DNA of 34,362 bases from assembly GCA_025997935.1 (NCBI GenBank), contig BNVG01000004.1:1-34362 (forward strand), given 5' to 3'. The notes beneath the pieces were generated by a model. It did not search any database. It had not been told where the DNA came from and worked only from the letters and a program-made list of their open reading frames with translations. The position numbers and the translations under genes are program-made. This stretch comes from Synergistales bacterium. Its GTDB lineage: Bacteria > Synergistota > Synergistia > Synergistales > Aminobacteriaceae. This document shows positions 7,856 to 15,208 of this stretch, in pieces; position 1 is the stretch's first letter, and each line of letters opens with the position of its first letter.

Positions 7856-8698
7856 ATGAATAAAAAATATCGCTTTTTGTTTCGCCGCAAAATCGCGCTC
7901 CTGGGGTTTTTGTTTATAACAGCGCTTATCTTTACGGCCATAGCCGCGCCGTTTTTGGCTCGGGTCTCCCCCCTGACGCTCGACCCCGCCAACAAGCTAA
8001 TTCCGCCGGGAGGCGTCGCCCTGCTCGGCACGGACAACTTCGGGCGCGACGTGGCGAGCCGCGCCATATACGGAGCGCGGACAAGCCTTGTCGGGGGCTT
8101 CGGCGTGGTCGTCCTGTCCACGGGGCTTGGCGTACTGACAGGCGCGGTGGCCGGGTATTTCAGACGCCTCGAGCCTTTTTTGATGCGTATAATCGACGTT
8201 ATGATGGCCTTTCCGCCGTTGCTTCTGGCCCTCGTCTTAGTGTCCATTTTCGGGCGCGGCATGGTCAACGTCATAATAGCGGTGGGCGCGACGTATCTGA
8301 CGCGCACGGCGCGCGTGGTCTACGCCCTCACCCTCAAAATCCGCACCGAGCCCTATATTGAGGCGGCGACGGCCGGGGGCGTGAAGCCCTTTGCCATAGT
8401 CCTGCGCCACATCCTCCCCAACATGCTCTCTCCCATCATCGTGCAAAGCACGTTCACGTTCGCTTTTTCTCTATTGGATCTGGCGGCGCTCGACTTTTTG
8501 GGTTTAGGCATACCGCCCGCCATACCGAGCTGGGGCAATATGCTGAGCGAGGGACGTATGTACCTCACGCGCGCGCCCTGGCTGCTTCTGTGCCCCGGCG
8601 CCTGCATAGTCCTGACCGTCCTGTCGTTCAACCTCGCGGGCGACGCCCTGAGAGACAGGCTCGACCCGCAGCTTCGCCGCAACATTGAGGGGGTCTGA
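7856..8698 (+). CDS. dppC: Dipeptide/oligopeptide ABC transporter permease, DppC type
   Basis: 280 aa. It starts with the short basic cytoplasmic tail and first helix typical of DppC (KIALLGFLFITALIF). Then come the conserved GTDNFGRDVASR motif and the EAA loop YIEAATAGGVKPFAIVLRHI. The C-terminal LAGDALRDRLDPQLRR is the usual family ending. It pairs with DppB to form the membrane channel. The gap to the following ATPase gene is only 2 bp, indicating translational coupling. The ribosome-binding site before the ATG is weak (GAGGCG). Confidence 0.95.
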   Translation: MNKKYRFLFRRKIALLGFLFITALIFTAIAAPFLARVSPLTLDPANKLIPPGGVALLGTDNFGRDVASRAIYGARTSLVGGFGVVVLSTGLGVLTGAVAGYFRRLEPFLMRIIDVMMAFPPLLLALVLVSIFGRGMVNVIIAVGATYLTRTARVVYALTLKIRTEPYIEAATAGGVKPFAIVLRHILPNMLSPIIVQSTFTFAFSLLDLAALDFLGLGIPPAIPSWGNMLSEGRMYLTRAPWLLLCPGACIVLTVLSFNLAGDALRDRLDPQLRRNIEGV

Positions 8699-8700
8699 GC

Positions 8701-9672
8701 ATGGCGGGCGATATAGTCTCCATAAACAACCTGCGCGTGAGCTTCCCGTCCGAGTCCGCCCGCATTTATCCGGTGGACGGCGTGAGCCTCAAGATTTTGA
8801 AAGGCGAGACTCTGGGATTGGTGGGCGAGTCCGGCTGCGGCAAGTCCATGACTTCTTTGGCCCTTATGGGCCTGCTCCCGCGCCCCTTAGGTCGCGTCGA
8901 CGGGGGTGAGATAATTTTTAAGGGACGCAACCTTATAGGCATAGCGGACGCGGAGATGGCCAAAGTTCGCGGACGCGACATATCAATGATTTTTCAGGAC
9001 CCGATGACGTCGCTGAACCCCGTCTACACGGTTGGAGACCAGATAATCGAGGCGATACAGGCTCATGAACGCGTTCCGAGGACGGAAGCGCGCCGCGTCG
9101 CCGTGGATATGCTCAGAAAAGTCGGCATACCAAGCCCCGAAAAGCGCATAGGGGACTATCCGCACCTTATGAGCGGCGGTATGAGACAGAGGGTGATGAT
9201 AGCGATGGCGTTGTCGCTCAAACCCGAGCTTCTGATAGCCGACGAGCCGACAACCGCCCTCGACGTGACCATTCAAGCCCAGATTCTCTACCTGATGAAC
9301 GACCTCAGGCGCGACTTGGGCATGTCTATTTTGCTCATAACGCACAACATGGGGCTTGTCGCGGAGAACGCCGACAGAATCGCCGTCATGTACGCGGGTC
9401 GAATCTTAGAAGAAGCCCCGACAAAAGGGCTTTTCGCGTCGCCTCTGCACCCGTATTCGCGGGGGCTTTTGGATTCCATCCCACGCATGACGGGGGGCGG
9501 CGACAAATTGCAGTCCATTCCGGGCATGGTTCCGCCATTGAACGATCTGCCAAAGGGATGCAAATTTTTCGGCCGTTGCGCCCGTTCAACCGAACCGTGC
9601 GAGACGAAAGAACCGCCGCTTTTTCAAAAGGGAGAAGGGCATAGCGTGCGCTGCTGGCTGTATGAGGAATGA
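8701..9672 (+). CDS. dppD: Dipeptide/oligopeptide ABC transporter ATP-binding protein, DppD type
   Basis: 323 aa ABC ATPase. Visible motifs in order are Walker A GESGCGKS (about residues 41-48), Q-loop IFQDPMTSLNP, signature MSGGMRQRVMIAMAL, Walker B LLIADEPTTALDV and the switch histidine in LLITHNMG. The C-terminal extension carries four cysteines (CKFFGRC, EPC and RC near the end), the peptide-transporter tail that binds an iron-sulfur cluster in some DppD proteins. It should form a heterodimer with the ATPase at 9731 to power import. Confidence 0.95.
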   Translation: MAGDIVSINNLRVSFPSESARIYPVDGVSLKILKGETLGLVGESGCGKSMTSLALMGLLPRPLGRVDGGEIIFKGRNLIGIADAEMAKVRGRDISMIFQDPMTSLNPVYTVGDQIIEAIQAHERVPRTEARRVAVDMLRKVGIPSPEKRIGDYPHLMSGGMRQRVMIAMALSLKPELLIADEPTTALDVTIQAQILYLMNDLRRDLGMSILLITHNMGLVAENADRIAVMYAGRILEEAPTKGLFASPLHPYSRGLLDSIPRMTGGGDKLQSIPGMVPPLNDLPKGCKFFGRCARSTEPCETKEPPLFQKGEGHSVRCWLYEE

Positions 9673-9688
9673 TCAAAAACGGCATGGC

Positions 9689-9710
9689 AGGGGCGACCGC
9701 CGCTACGAAA
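9689..9710. repeat. Short GGGGCGACC-family repeat, solo copy
   Basis: CAGGGGCGACCGCCGCTACG lies in the 58-bp gap between the two ATPase genes and shares its core with the element at 1499. It precedes the AAAGGAG ribosome-binding site of the next gene. Confidence 0.5.
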
Positions 9711-9730
9711 AACAATGAAAGGAGACGCAC

Positions 9731-10702
9731 ATGAACAATCCGTTTTTGCGCGTTAGAAATCTCAAAAAATACTTTCCCGTAAACTCCGGGATATTTCACC
9801 GTACAAAGGGCTTTGTCAAGGCCGTGGACGACGTGAGCTTCACCGTCGATGAGGGCGAGACGCTGGGGTTGGTGGGCGAGTCGGGCTGCGGCAAGTCCAC
9901 GACGGGGCGCGCCATTTTGCGTTTGACGCCCGCCGAGGGCAGCGTCGCGTTTCGGGGAGAAGAGCTTTTGTCTCTGACGGGCGATAAATTGAGGCGCGCG
10001 CGGAAAGATTTTCAGATGATATTTCAAGACCCCTACGCCTCGCTCGACCCACGCATGACCGTGCGGCAAATTGTGAGCGAGCCTCTCAGCGCAATCTTAG
10101 GACGGGGGCAGAGGCGCGAGGAAGACGACAAGGTCGCCGAGATTTTGGAGGCCGTGGGGCTCGGCGCGGGCGCTATGTCGCGCTATCCGTTCGAGTTCAG
10201 CGGGGGGCAGAGACAGAGAGTGGGCATAGCGCGCGCGCTTATAACGCGCCCCGCCCTCGTTGTCGCGGACGAGCCAGTCTCCGCCCTCGACGTCTCCGTT
10301 CAGGCGCAGGTGATAAACCTGCTCGCCGAGCTACGAGAACGCTTCAACCTTACGTATCTTTTCATAGCGCACGACCTGAGCGTTGTCCGTCACATCAGTG
10401 ACCGCGTCGCGGTCATGTACTTAGGCCGCGTCGTAGAGCTCGCCCCCAAAAACGCCCTGTTCGACAGGCCGCTTCACCCCTACACTCACGCGCTACTGGC
10501 CTCCGTGCCCGAGCCCGACCCATTCCGCAAAAAAGAAAGAATGATATTATCCGGCGACGTCCCAAGTCCGCTGAACCCACCCTCCGGCTGCTCGTTTCAC
10601 CCGCGCTGCGCTCACGCCGAGGCGATATGCGCCTCCGAAATTCCTGTTTTGGAAGACCGCGGCAAAGGGCATTTCGCGGCCTGCCATTTTACCCGCGCTT
10701 AA
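9731..10702 (+). CDS. dppF: Dipeptide/oligopeptide ABC transporter ATP-binding protein, DppF type
   Basis: 323 aa ABC ATPase, last gene of the operon. Motifs are Walker A GESGCGKS, Q-loop IFQDPYASLDPRMTV, signature FSGGQRQRVGIARAL, Walker B VVADEPVSALDV and switch LFIAHDLSVV. The region between Walker A and the start (FPVNSGIFHRTKGFVKAVD) is the DppF/OppF-type insertion. Four C-terminal cysteines (CSFHPRC and two later) parallel those of its partner. The start ATG follows AAAGGAG. It converges with flaG copy 1, with 25 bp between stops and no clear terminator. Confidence 0.95.
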   Translation: MNNPFLRVRNLKKYFPVNSGIFHRTKGFVKAVDDVSFTVDEGETLGLVGESGCGKSTTGRAILRLTPAEGSVAFRGEELLSLTGDKLRRARKDFQMIFQDPYASLDPRMTVRQIVSEPLSAILGRGQRREEDDKVAEILEAVGLGAGAMSRYPFEFSGGQRQRVGIARALITRPALVVADEPVSALDVSVQAQVINLLAELRERFNLTYLFIAHDLSVVRHISDRVAVMYLGRVVELAPKNALFDRPLHPYTHALLASVPEPDPFRKKERMILSGDVPSPLNPPSGCSFHPRCAHAEAICASEIPVLEDRGKGHFAACHFTRA

Positions 10703-10727
10703 CGCCGCAATATCGTAGCCATGCCCC

Positions 10728-11240
10728 CTACGCCTTCACATCCAACCCTTCCGGCTCTTCCGTCCCTTCCGTCTCAACGTTATCCAACTTCTCCTTCAAC
10801 GCCTTCACAAACTCCACAACCACATCAGCCGGGATCTTACGCACTACGCTTCCGTCTTTGTTGTCTATGATATTGAGCTGTACAAGCTCAGCTTCTTCTA
10901 TTACCTCATACCTCAAAGAGCGGTCGAACATGGATAAGACCTCAGCTGTGTTCTCCAAGGCTTTGCGTTTCTCCTCTTCCGTCAGCGTAGGGGCGACCGC
11001 CCCCGGTCGCCCGTCCTTAAACGCCGATCGTTCGTGCGTGAGAACAACCGTCATATGCGAAAACGGGCGACCTAGAGCGGTCGCCCCTGCGTTCGTTGTC
11101 TTGGGTTTGGCCGAGGCGGGTTTACTCTTCATCGTAAACTTGAGCTTTTCAGCGCTCTTTATCGTGCTGAGATTCAGAGCGCGACGCCTTATATCAGGGT
11201 CGTCACTTAAAAAATCTTTGCTTAGAACTTTGACTTCCAT
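10728..11240 (-). CDS. flaG: FlaG-family flagellar protein, copy 1, with in-frame palindromic insertion
   Basis: 170 aa. The C-terminal half (LRYEVIEEAELVQLNIID, then VRKIPADVVVEFVKALKEKL) is the FlaG domain, which in other bacteria influences flagellar filament length and is usually encoded beside flagellin, as here. The N-terminal third is basic and low-complexity (KSKPASAKPKT). Between the two lie about 34 residues (roughly 52-85) encoded entirely by a palindrome-bounded element (10988-11089); they are foreign to FlaG. The start ATG follows TTTGGAGGCG. The gene is nearly identical to the copy at 28852, with a handful of substitutions. The flagellin upstream is truncated, so this copy may still be expressed or may be decaying with it. 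Confidence 0.85.
   Translation of the reverse strand: MEVKVLSKDFLSDDPDIRRRALNLSTIKSAEKLKFTMKSKPASAKPKTTNAGATALGRPFSHMTVVLTHERSAFKDGRPGAVAPTLTEEEKRKALENTAEVLSMFDRSLRYEVIEEAELVQLNIIDNKDGSVVRKIPADVVVEFVKALKEKLDNVETEGTEEPEGLDVKA
10988..11089. repeat. 102-bp palindromic element inside flaG copy 1
   Basis: The ends are inverted repeats (TAGGGGCGACCG and CGGTCGCCCCTG). Each end is itself a hairpin: GGGCGACCG with CGGTCGCCC around a 4-nt loop on the left, and GGGCGACC with GGTCGCCC on the right. Length is a multiple of three and the flaG frame stays open through it. The three right-loop bases differ from copy 2 while the arms are kept. Confidence 0.75.
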
Positions 11241-11551
11241 GTCTTAATCGCCTCCAAAGGTTCCTTCAAGACGGGCGGCGGATTGCCGCCTCTATAGATA
11301 AACGCGGGGAAAGAAGTTGAAGAACAGGCAACAACCCTATTCAATGATGTATAATATCATATCAGAAGGGGTTCTAAGTAAGTCAGGGCTTACTACATAA
11401 CGGGGATCTTGCCCTCCGATAAGCAGCGAACCGGCGAAGCATGAGCCGTGTGAGTCGCTTAGTTTCTTCACCAAAGTCTGGTGATAAAATGCGAAAACGC
11501 GTTAAATCTAAAAGCAGACGCAGCGGTAAGATATTTACCCGACCAAGGTTT
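11241..11551. other. Spacer between truncated flagellin 1 and flaG 1
   Basis: 311 bp. The flaG-proximal part is the block shared with 29365-29601; it includes a small hairpin (GGCGG-4-CCGCC, near 11275) in the flaG leader and an AT-rich stretch with TATAAT near 11350. Bases 11419-11472 are absent from copy 2. From about 11531 to 11557 is the junction where roughly 0.84 kb present in copy 2 is missing. I see no gene and no terminator. Confidence 0.6.
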
Positions 11552-14500
11552 TCATACTTTGCCGCTGTGAGCGTCCCAGACGCTGACGTTGAAGCTGTTC
11601 TCGAAACTGGCCTGAATCTCGTTCAGGGAGAACGCCTTGATGACATCTTCGTCACCGGCGAAGCTGATTTCACCGGCTACGCCGGCAATGGCGGAGCGGA
11701 CGACGAACGTTCCGTTTACGGACTCAGACGTTCCGTCCTGCCTGTCTTCCGAGCCGACAAAGCTGACGAACTTGTTGGCCGACGGATCGTCTGTAGTAGG
11801 ATCGATGGAGAGATTGGCCTGCTGGCCAATCTGCTTGGCGATGGCGTCGTTGAGCTTCGTCTTGACGTCGTTCAGTGTGTCGGTGGCGTAGAGCGTGACT
11901 TTGGTGTTGACGCCGTCGCCCTGCGTTATGGTGAGAGTCTGAGCGTCCTTGAGCAGGAAGCGGCCCTCGGAGTTCCAGAACTTGTCGAGGTCGCGAAGGA
12001 TAACGTCGCCCTCGGCCACCTGGCCGATGTAAGCGGCGGTGAAGGACGCAAGGGTATTGCCAGTGTCGAAATTGGTGATCCGCGTATCGAAGTCCTTGCC
12101 CAAATTCAGGACGATATCGCCGGTGTAGACGTCGCCGTTCTCCTCGTTGATATAGAAGTTCTTGAAGTGGACATCCTGACCCTTAACCTCAGACTTGTCA
12201 AGCGTATAGGACAACGCGGCGTCTTTATAAGTGACAGAGTTATTCGTCGTAGGATTGGCTCCGCCTGTTAATGTGCTCTTCCAGCCATCTTTCCAGTCAG
12301 CGGTTTGTTTTCCCGAGATATTGAAATTCACGAGATCAGAGCCGGTTCCTGTGGCTACGACGTTATATGCCAACTTGTCGCCCAGTTTGAAGTCGGTCGA
12401 AACGAGTCCCGTCCCCGTGCCAGTCAGAGCGGCTATAAGTTCACCGGCGTTGCCGTCGATGAGGCTGGAGATATCGAGAACATTCTCGTTCAGCGTTATG
12501 TTCTGCACGCGCGTCAGGACTTTGCCGTCTGTATCCAGGATGTTGGAAGTGGCCTTGAAGCTCACGGCTTTCGTCGTGTCGTTGACTGCTGTGACTTCAA
12601 GAAGAATACTGGCGTTCTTCTTTGCGCCGGAGCCGTCTATCCCGATAGCCGCGTCGTTCGCGCCGTAGCGGCCAACAGCATCCAAAGTGGTGGTGATCCC
12701 GATTGCAGCCGGAGTCCCCGTACCTATTGATCCGGTCTTTGGGCCGGTGAAATTAAAGTCAATGTGGGTGCCTGCAACAATATCACCGGTATTATCTGCA
12801 AAGGTAACATCGAACGTGATGGGCGTCGCGTTGGGGTCGTCCAATATTACCGTAAGCTGTCCGGTGGCGCTCATACTGCCCGTCTTTGAAAAACTTCCGT
12901 AATCTACGCCGTTAATTGTTAAGTTTGTAAAGTGAACTTCGACATTGTCACCGGCGGCGTAGGCACTGAAATCAACAGCATTGTTCCATATGATGCTCGC
13001 ATTACCTTGCAACGCGATGTTATTACTGCTGGCTTTAGCCACAGTGCCAGTAGCAAGAGCAGTACCGGCTCCGACTGCTAATGGTGTTCCAGACACACTC
13101 GAAGCCAGCGCGGCTGTCACCGTAACTGTAGCATCATCGCCACTTTGAATGTTAGCTATGGTTGTAACGCCGCTGAAATCCAATGACCACGTCACACCGG
13201 TAGAGGATGTGAAAGTCCCAATTCCTGTTGCGTCTACATTTACATCAAAGCCTTCGGTTCCGTTGCCGAAGTCTCCCTCAACGTGATAGTCGCCAACGCC
13301 GTTTACAACGTTTGTCGCCGCTATATTGATAGCACCACCACTGAGAGGTACGGGGCTGGTTTTGTCGCCGGGGGTGAGTTTTACGCCATCAAATTCAACG
13401 TTGTTGTTGCCGGTGGTCGGAGCGCTCGTCGACCACACGGGGTCGCCGGCAGTAATATTCCCCTTGCCAACTTTGAAAGTAATTTCATCGCCTGTGCCTG
13501 CGGCTCCTGCGGTTAAGGCTGTTACGTCAACGCCGCTCAGGTCGAGAGTAACATTCAGCGGCGAGTATGCGTCGGTGGCTTTTGCTCCGGCACTGCCGGC
13601 GGTGGACACATACAGAACTTCCGCAGACGCTTTTGTCTTGGTGGAAACCCAGAATGACCCGATATCAGGACCGTCTTGGGCGGCGCCGGCGCCGACGCTC
13701 GGCGCTGAGGTCTCATTATATGATATAACGAACTCAACCGCGCCTGTGACGGTGTCAATATTGTTGACGGTCAGAGTGACATCGTACTCTCCATCGGAGT
13801 AGTTTTCAAAAGTTGCTGTCAGACCCGCGAGCGGGTTGCTGGCGGTCGCGGTAACATCGCTAAGCCCGACCACATAGTCGCCGGCCGGAACGTTATTCAC
13901 GGATACGCCGTTGATACCGGCCTGCCCGTTGGTGCTGACGTTCATGACCACGTCGGCGTGTTTAATCGTGAAAATGTCCGACTTCTGAACCTGAGCCTTG
14001 CCGGGTATGGCGTTGATGTCGATAACGAAGTTACCCTCAGTCGTTACCTTCTGACCGAACTGGTCGATGGTGCGAAGCCCGCCGTTGATAATGGCGCTGG
14101 TGGACAGCTTGTCAGCTGACCATAGAGCCGCCGCTGAACCATCAAGCAACTTCTTCTTGTTGAACTGAGTAGTGTTGCCTATGCGGGTTATTTCCTCACG
14201 GAGCTGGTCGATTTCAAGCTGTATGTAGCCTCTGTCCTGCTGAGTAAGAGTATCGTTGGCCGCCTGAACGGACAGCTCGCGCATACGCTGTAGAATGCTG
14301 TGGGTCTCGCTAAGAGCGCCCTCAGCGGTCTGAATCATGGAGATGCCGTCTTGAGAGTTGGAGACCGCTCTGTCGAGGCCCTGAATCTGGGCGCGCATTT
14401 TTTCGGATATAGCCAAGCCCGCCGCGTCATCAGCCGCTGAGTTGATACGAAGACCGGTGGAGAGTTTCTGAATAGAACGCTCGATAGCGCTTGAAGTGCG

Positions 14501-14557
14501 ATTGATTGTGTTGTAAGTGACAAGTGCGGGGATGTTGTGATTGACTACCATTGCCAT
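11552..14557 (-). CDS. Flagellin, copy 1, lacking its C-terminal region (probable silent or pseudogene copy)
   Basis: 1001 aa from the ATG at 14557 (ribosome-binding site GGGAGGAA). The frame is open further upstream but MAMVVNHNIPALVTYN is the true flagellin start. Residues 1-228 are the N-terminal D0/D1 region and match flagellin 2 almost perfectly. Residues about 229-794 form a Thr/Ala/Gly-rich central domain that differs from that of flagellin 2. Residues about 795-1000 again match flagellin 2. The protein then stops at DAHSGKV, where flagellin 2 continues for 189 residues, including the whole C-terminal D1/D0 helices. Since flagellin polymerisation needs both terminal regions, this product should not build a filament. 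The frame is otherwise intact over 3 kb, which suggests either recent loss or maintenance as a recombination donor. Confidence 0.85.
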   Translation of the reverse strand: MAMVVNHNIPALVTYNTINRTSSAIERSIQKLSTGLRINSAADDAAGLAISEKMRAQIQGLDRAVSNSQDGISMIQTAEGALSETHSILQRMRELSVQAANDTLTQQDRGYIQLEIDQLREEITRIGNTTQFNKKKLLDGSAAALWSADKLSTSAIINGGLRTIDQFGQKVTTEGNFVIDINAIPGKAQVQKSDIFTIKHADVVMNVSTNGQAGINGVSVNNVPAGDYVVGLSDVTATASNPLAGLTATFENYSDGEYDVTLTVNNIDTVTGAVEFVISYNETSAPSVGAGAAQDGPDIGSFWVSTKTKASAEVLYVSTAGSAGAKATDAYSPLNVTLDLSGVDVTALTAGAAGTGDEITFKVGKGNITAGDPVWSTSAPTTGNNNVEFDGVKLTPGDKTSPVPLSGGAINIAATNVVNGVGDYHVEGDFGNGTEGFDVNVDATGIGTFTSSTGVTWSLDFSGVTTIANIQSGDDATVTVTAALASSVSGTPLAVGAGTALATGTVAKASSNNIALQGNASIIWNNAVDFSAYAAGDNVEVHFTNLTINGVDYGSFSKTGSMSATGQLTVILDDPNATPITFDVTFADNTGDIVAGTHIDFNFTGPKTGSIGTGTPAAIGITTTLDAVGRYGANDAAIGIDGSGAKKNASILLEVTAVNDTTKAVSFKATSNILDTDGKVLTRVQNITLNENVLDISSLIDGNAGELIAALTGTGTGLVSTDFKLGDKLAYNVVATGTGSDLVNFNISGKQTADWKDGWKSTLTGGANPTTNNSVTYKDAALSYTLDKSEVKGQDVHFKNFYINEENGDVYTGDIVLNLGKDFDTRITNFDTGNTLASFTAAYIGQVAEGDVILRDLDKFWNSEGRFLLKDAQTLTITQGDGVNTKVTLYATDTLNDVKTKLNDAIAKQIGQQANLSIDPTTDDPSANKFVSFVGSEDRQDGTSESVNGTFVVRSAIAGVAGEISFAGDEDVIKAFSLNEIQASFENSFNVSVWDAHSGKV

Positions 14558-14600
14558 AATAAAATTCCTCCCTGTGTGTGAAGCGCGTCTTGCGCTCCAG
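14558..14600 (-). promoter_or_regulatory. Conserved flagellin 1 mRNA leader with hairpin before the ribosome-binding site
   Basis: Read on the minus strand, a small hairpin AGCGC-AAGAC-GCGCT is followed by CACACACAGGGAGGAATTTT and the ATG. The same leader occurs before flagellin 2, where the stem pairs as GAGCG-CAAGA-CGCTC: the bases change but the stem is kept. GGA triplets lie at the hairpin base and in the ribosome-binding site. Confidence 0.5.
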
Positions 14601-14648
14601 AACAAGGCAGAAAGACCTGTATATCACTAAATATATATTTGGCGTAAC

Positions 14649-14687
14649 CGTACACCGTGACGTACGAAAACGTACATATTTCCGTAC
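14649..14687. promoter_or_regulatory. Four helically spaced CGTAC boxes upstream of flagellin 1
   Basis: CGTAC occurs at 14649, 14661, 14671 and 14683, so the steps are 12, 10 and 12 bp, about one DNA turn each, and the array is symmetric about its centre. It lies about 90-130 bp before the flagellin start, at or upstream of the likely promoter. This is the layout of a multi-site operator. Confidence 0.5.
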
Positions 14688-14829
14688 ACATAATTATTCA
14701 AAAACACTGTTTTTATAGGGTGAAAAGGCTGATTTTTCGCCGCGTTTCGCGCGTGTTTTCGGTCGGTTTTTGCCTATGCCGAACAACCAATTCGTCTCCG
14801 TTCTCGCGATTATTTTGCCGCTCGCGAAC

Positions 14830-14858
14830 TTGCGTTTTCATATCTTGCCTCATATAAT
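14830..14858 (+). promoter_or_regulatory. Promoter of the thioredoxin-like gene
   Basis: TTGCGT (14830-14835), a 17-bp spacer and a perfect TATAAT (14853-14858), about 90 bp ahead of the GTG start at 14948. Confidence 0.6.
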
Positions 14859-14947
14859 GAAAAATATTTATAGGACTTGGGCGAGTACCGGATTGACCTC
14901 AAGCCAAATCGAGACGTTGTAGCAAACGACGAAAGGGGTTTTCAATC

Positions 14948-15208
14948 GTGAAAGAAGTTCATATGTTTTTGATGGAGACTTGCCCTCACTGCAAAAAGGC
15001 AACCGCGCTAATGGAGGAAATATTCGCGGAACACCCTGAGTATAAGGATGTTCCGCTCAAGAAAACCGACGAGACGAAAGAGCCGGATTACGCGGCTACG
15101 TTTGATTATTATTACGTCCCGACGTTTTACGTGGACGGCGAAAAGCTCCACGAGGGCGTCCCTACCAAGGAAGCCGTAGAGAAGGTATTCGCCGCCGCCC
15201 TGTCTTAA
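14948..15208 (+). CDS. Small thioredoxin-fold/glutaredoxin-like protein (CPHC)
   Basis: 86 aa, opening with a strand then the redox motif CPHC (Cys12, Cys15), a helix, and the cis-proline segment YYVPTFYVDG that packs against the active site in thioredoxin folds. Length and order match glutaredoxin-like thiol-disulfide oxidoreductases. There is no signal peptide, so it acts in the cytoplasm. The start is a GTG preceded by AAAGGGG. Its stop codon directly abuts the stop codon of the convergent gene at 15209, with no bases between. Electron donor and partner are unknown. Confidence 0.85.
   Translation: MKEVHMFLMETCPHCKKATALMEEIFAEHPEYKDVPLKKTDETKEPDYAATFDYYYVPTFYVDGEKLHEGVPTKEAVEKVFAAALS

Larger units (their letters stand above)
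10728..11531. repeat. Duplicated flaG block, copy 1
   Basis: From the last codon of flaG to about 11531 the DNA is near-identical to 28852-29601, same orientation. Copy 1 carries 54 extra bases at 11419-11472. The left edge falls exactly at the flaG stop (TAG here, TGA in copy 2); the right edge ends at the deletion junction of the truncated flagellin. Confidence 0.85.
14558..14947. other. Divergent intergenic region upstream of flagellin 1
   Basis: 390 bp. It holds the conserved flagellin leader (14558-14600), an AT-rich stretch, four CGTAC boxes (14649-14687), and a promoter for the plus-strand thioredoxin-like gene (14830-14858). Between 14700 and 14825 I see nothing interpretable. Confidence 0.6.

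Noticed and set aside
11419..11531. Possible group II intron remnant (GAGCCGTGTGAG resembles the start of domain V)
   Set aside because: The matching second half of the domain V hairpin is absent, and no intron 5' end or reverse transcriptase is nearby.
11441..12271. Plus-strand frame (276 codons) crossing the flagellin 1 junction
   Set aside because: It mostly lies opposite flagellin 1 and repeats the same shadow seen opposite flagellin 2; its start lies in the non-coding block.
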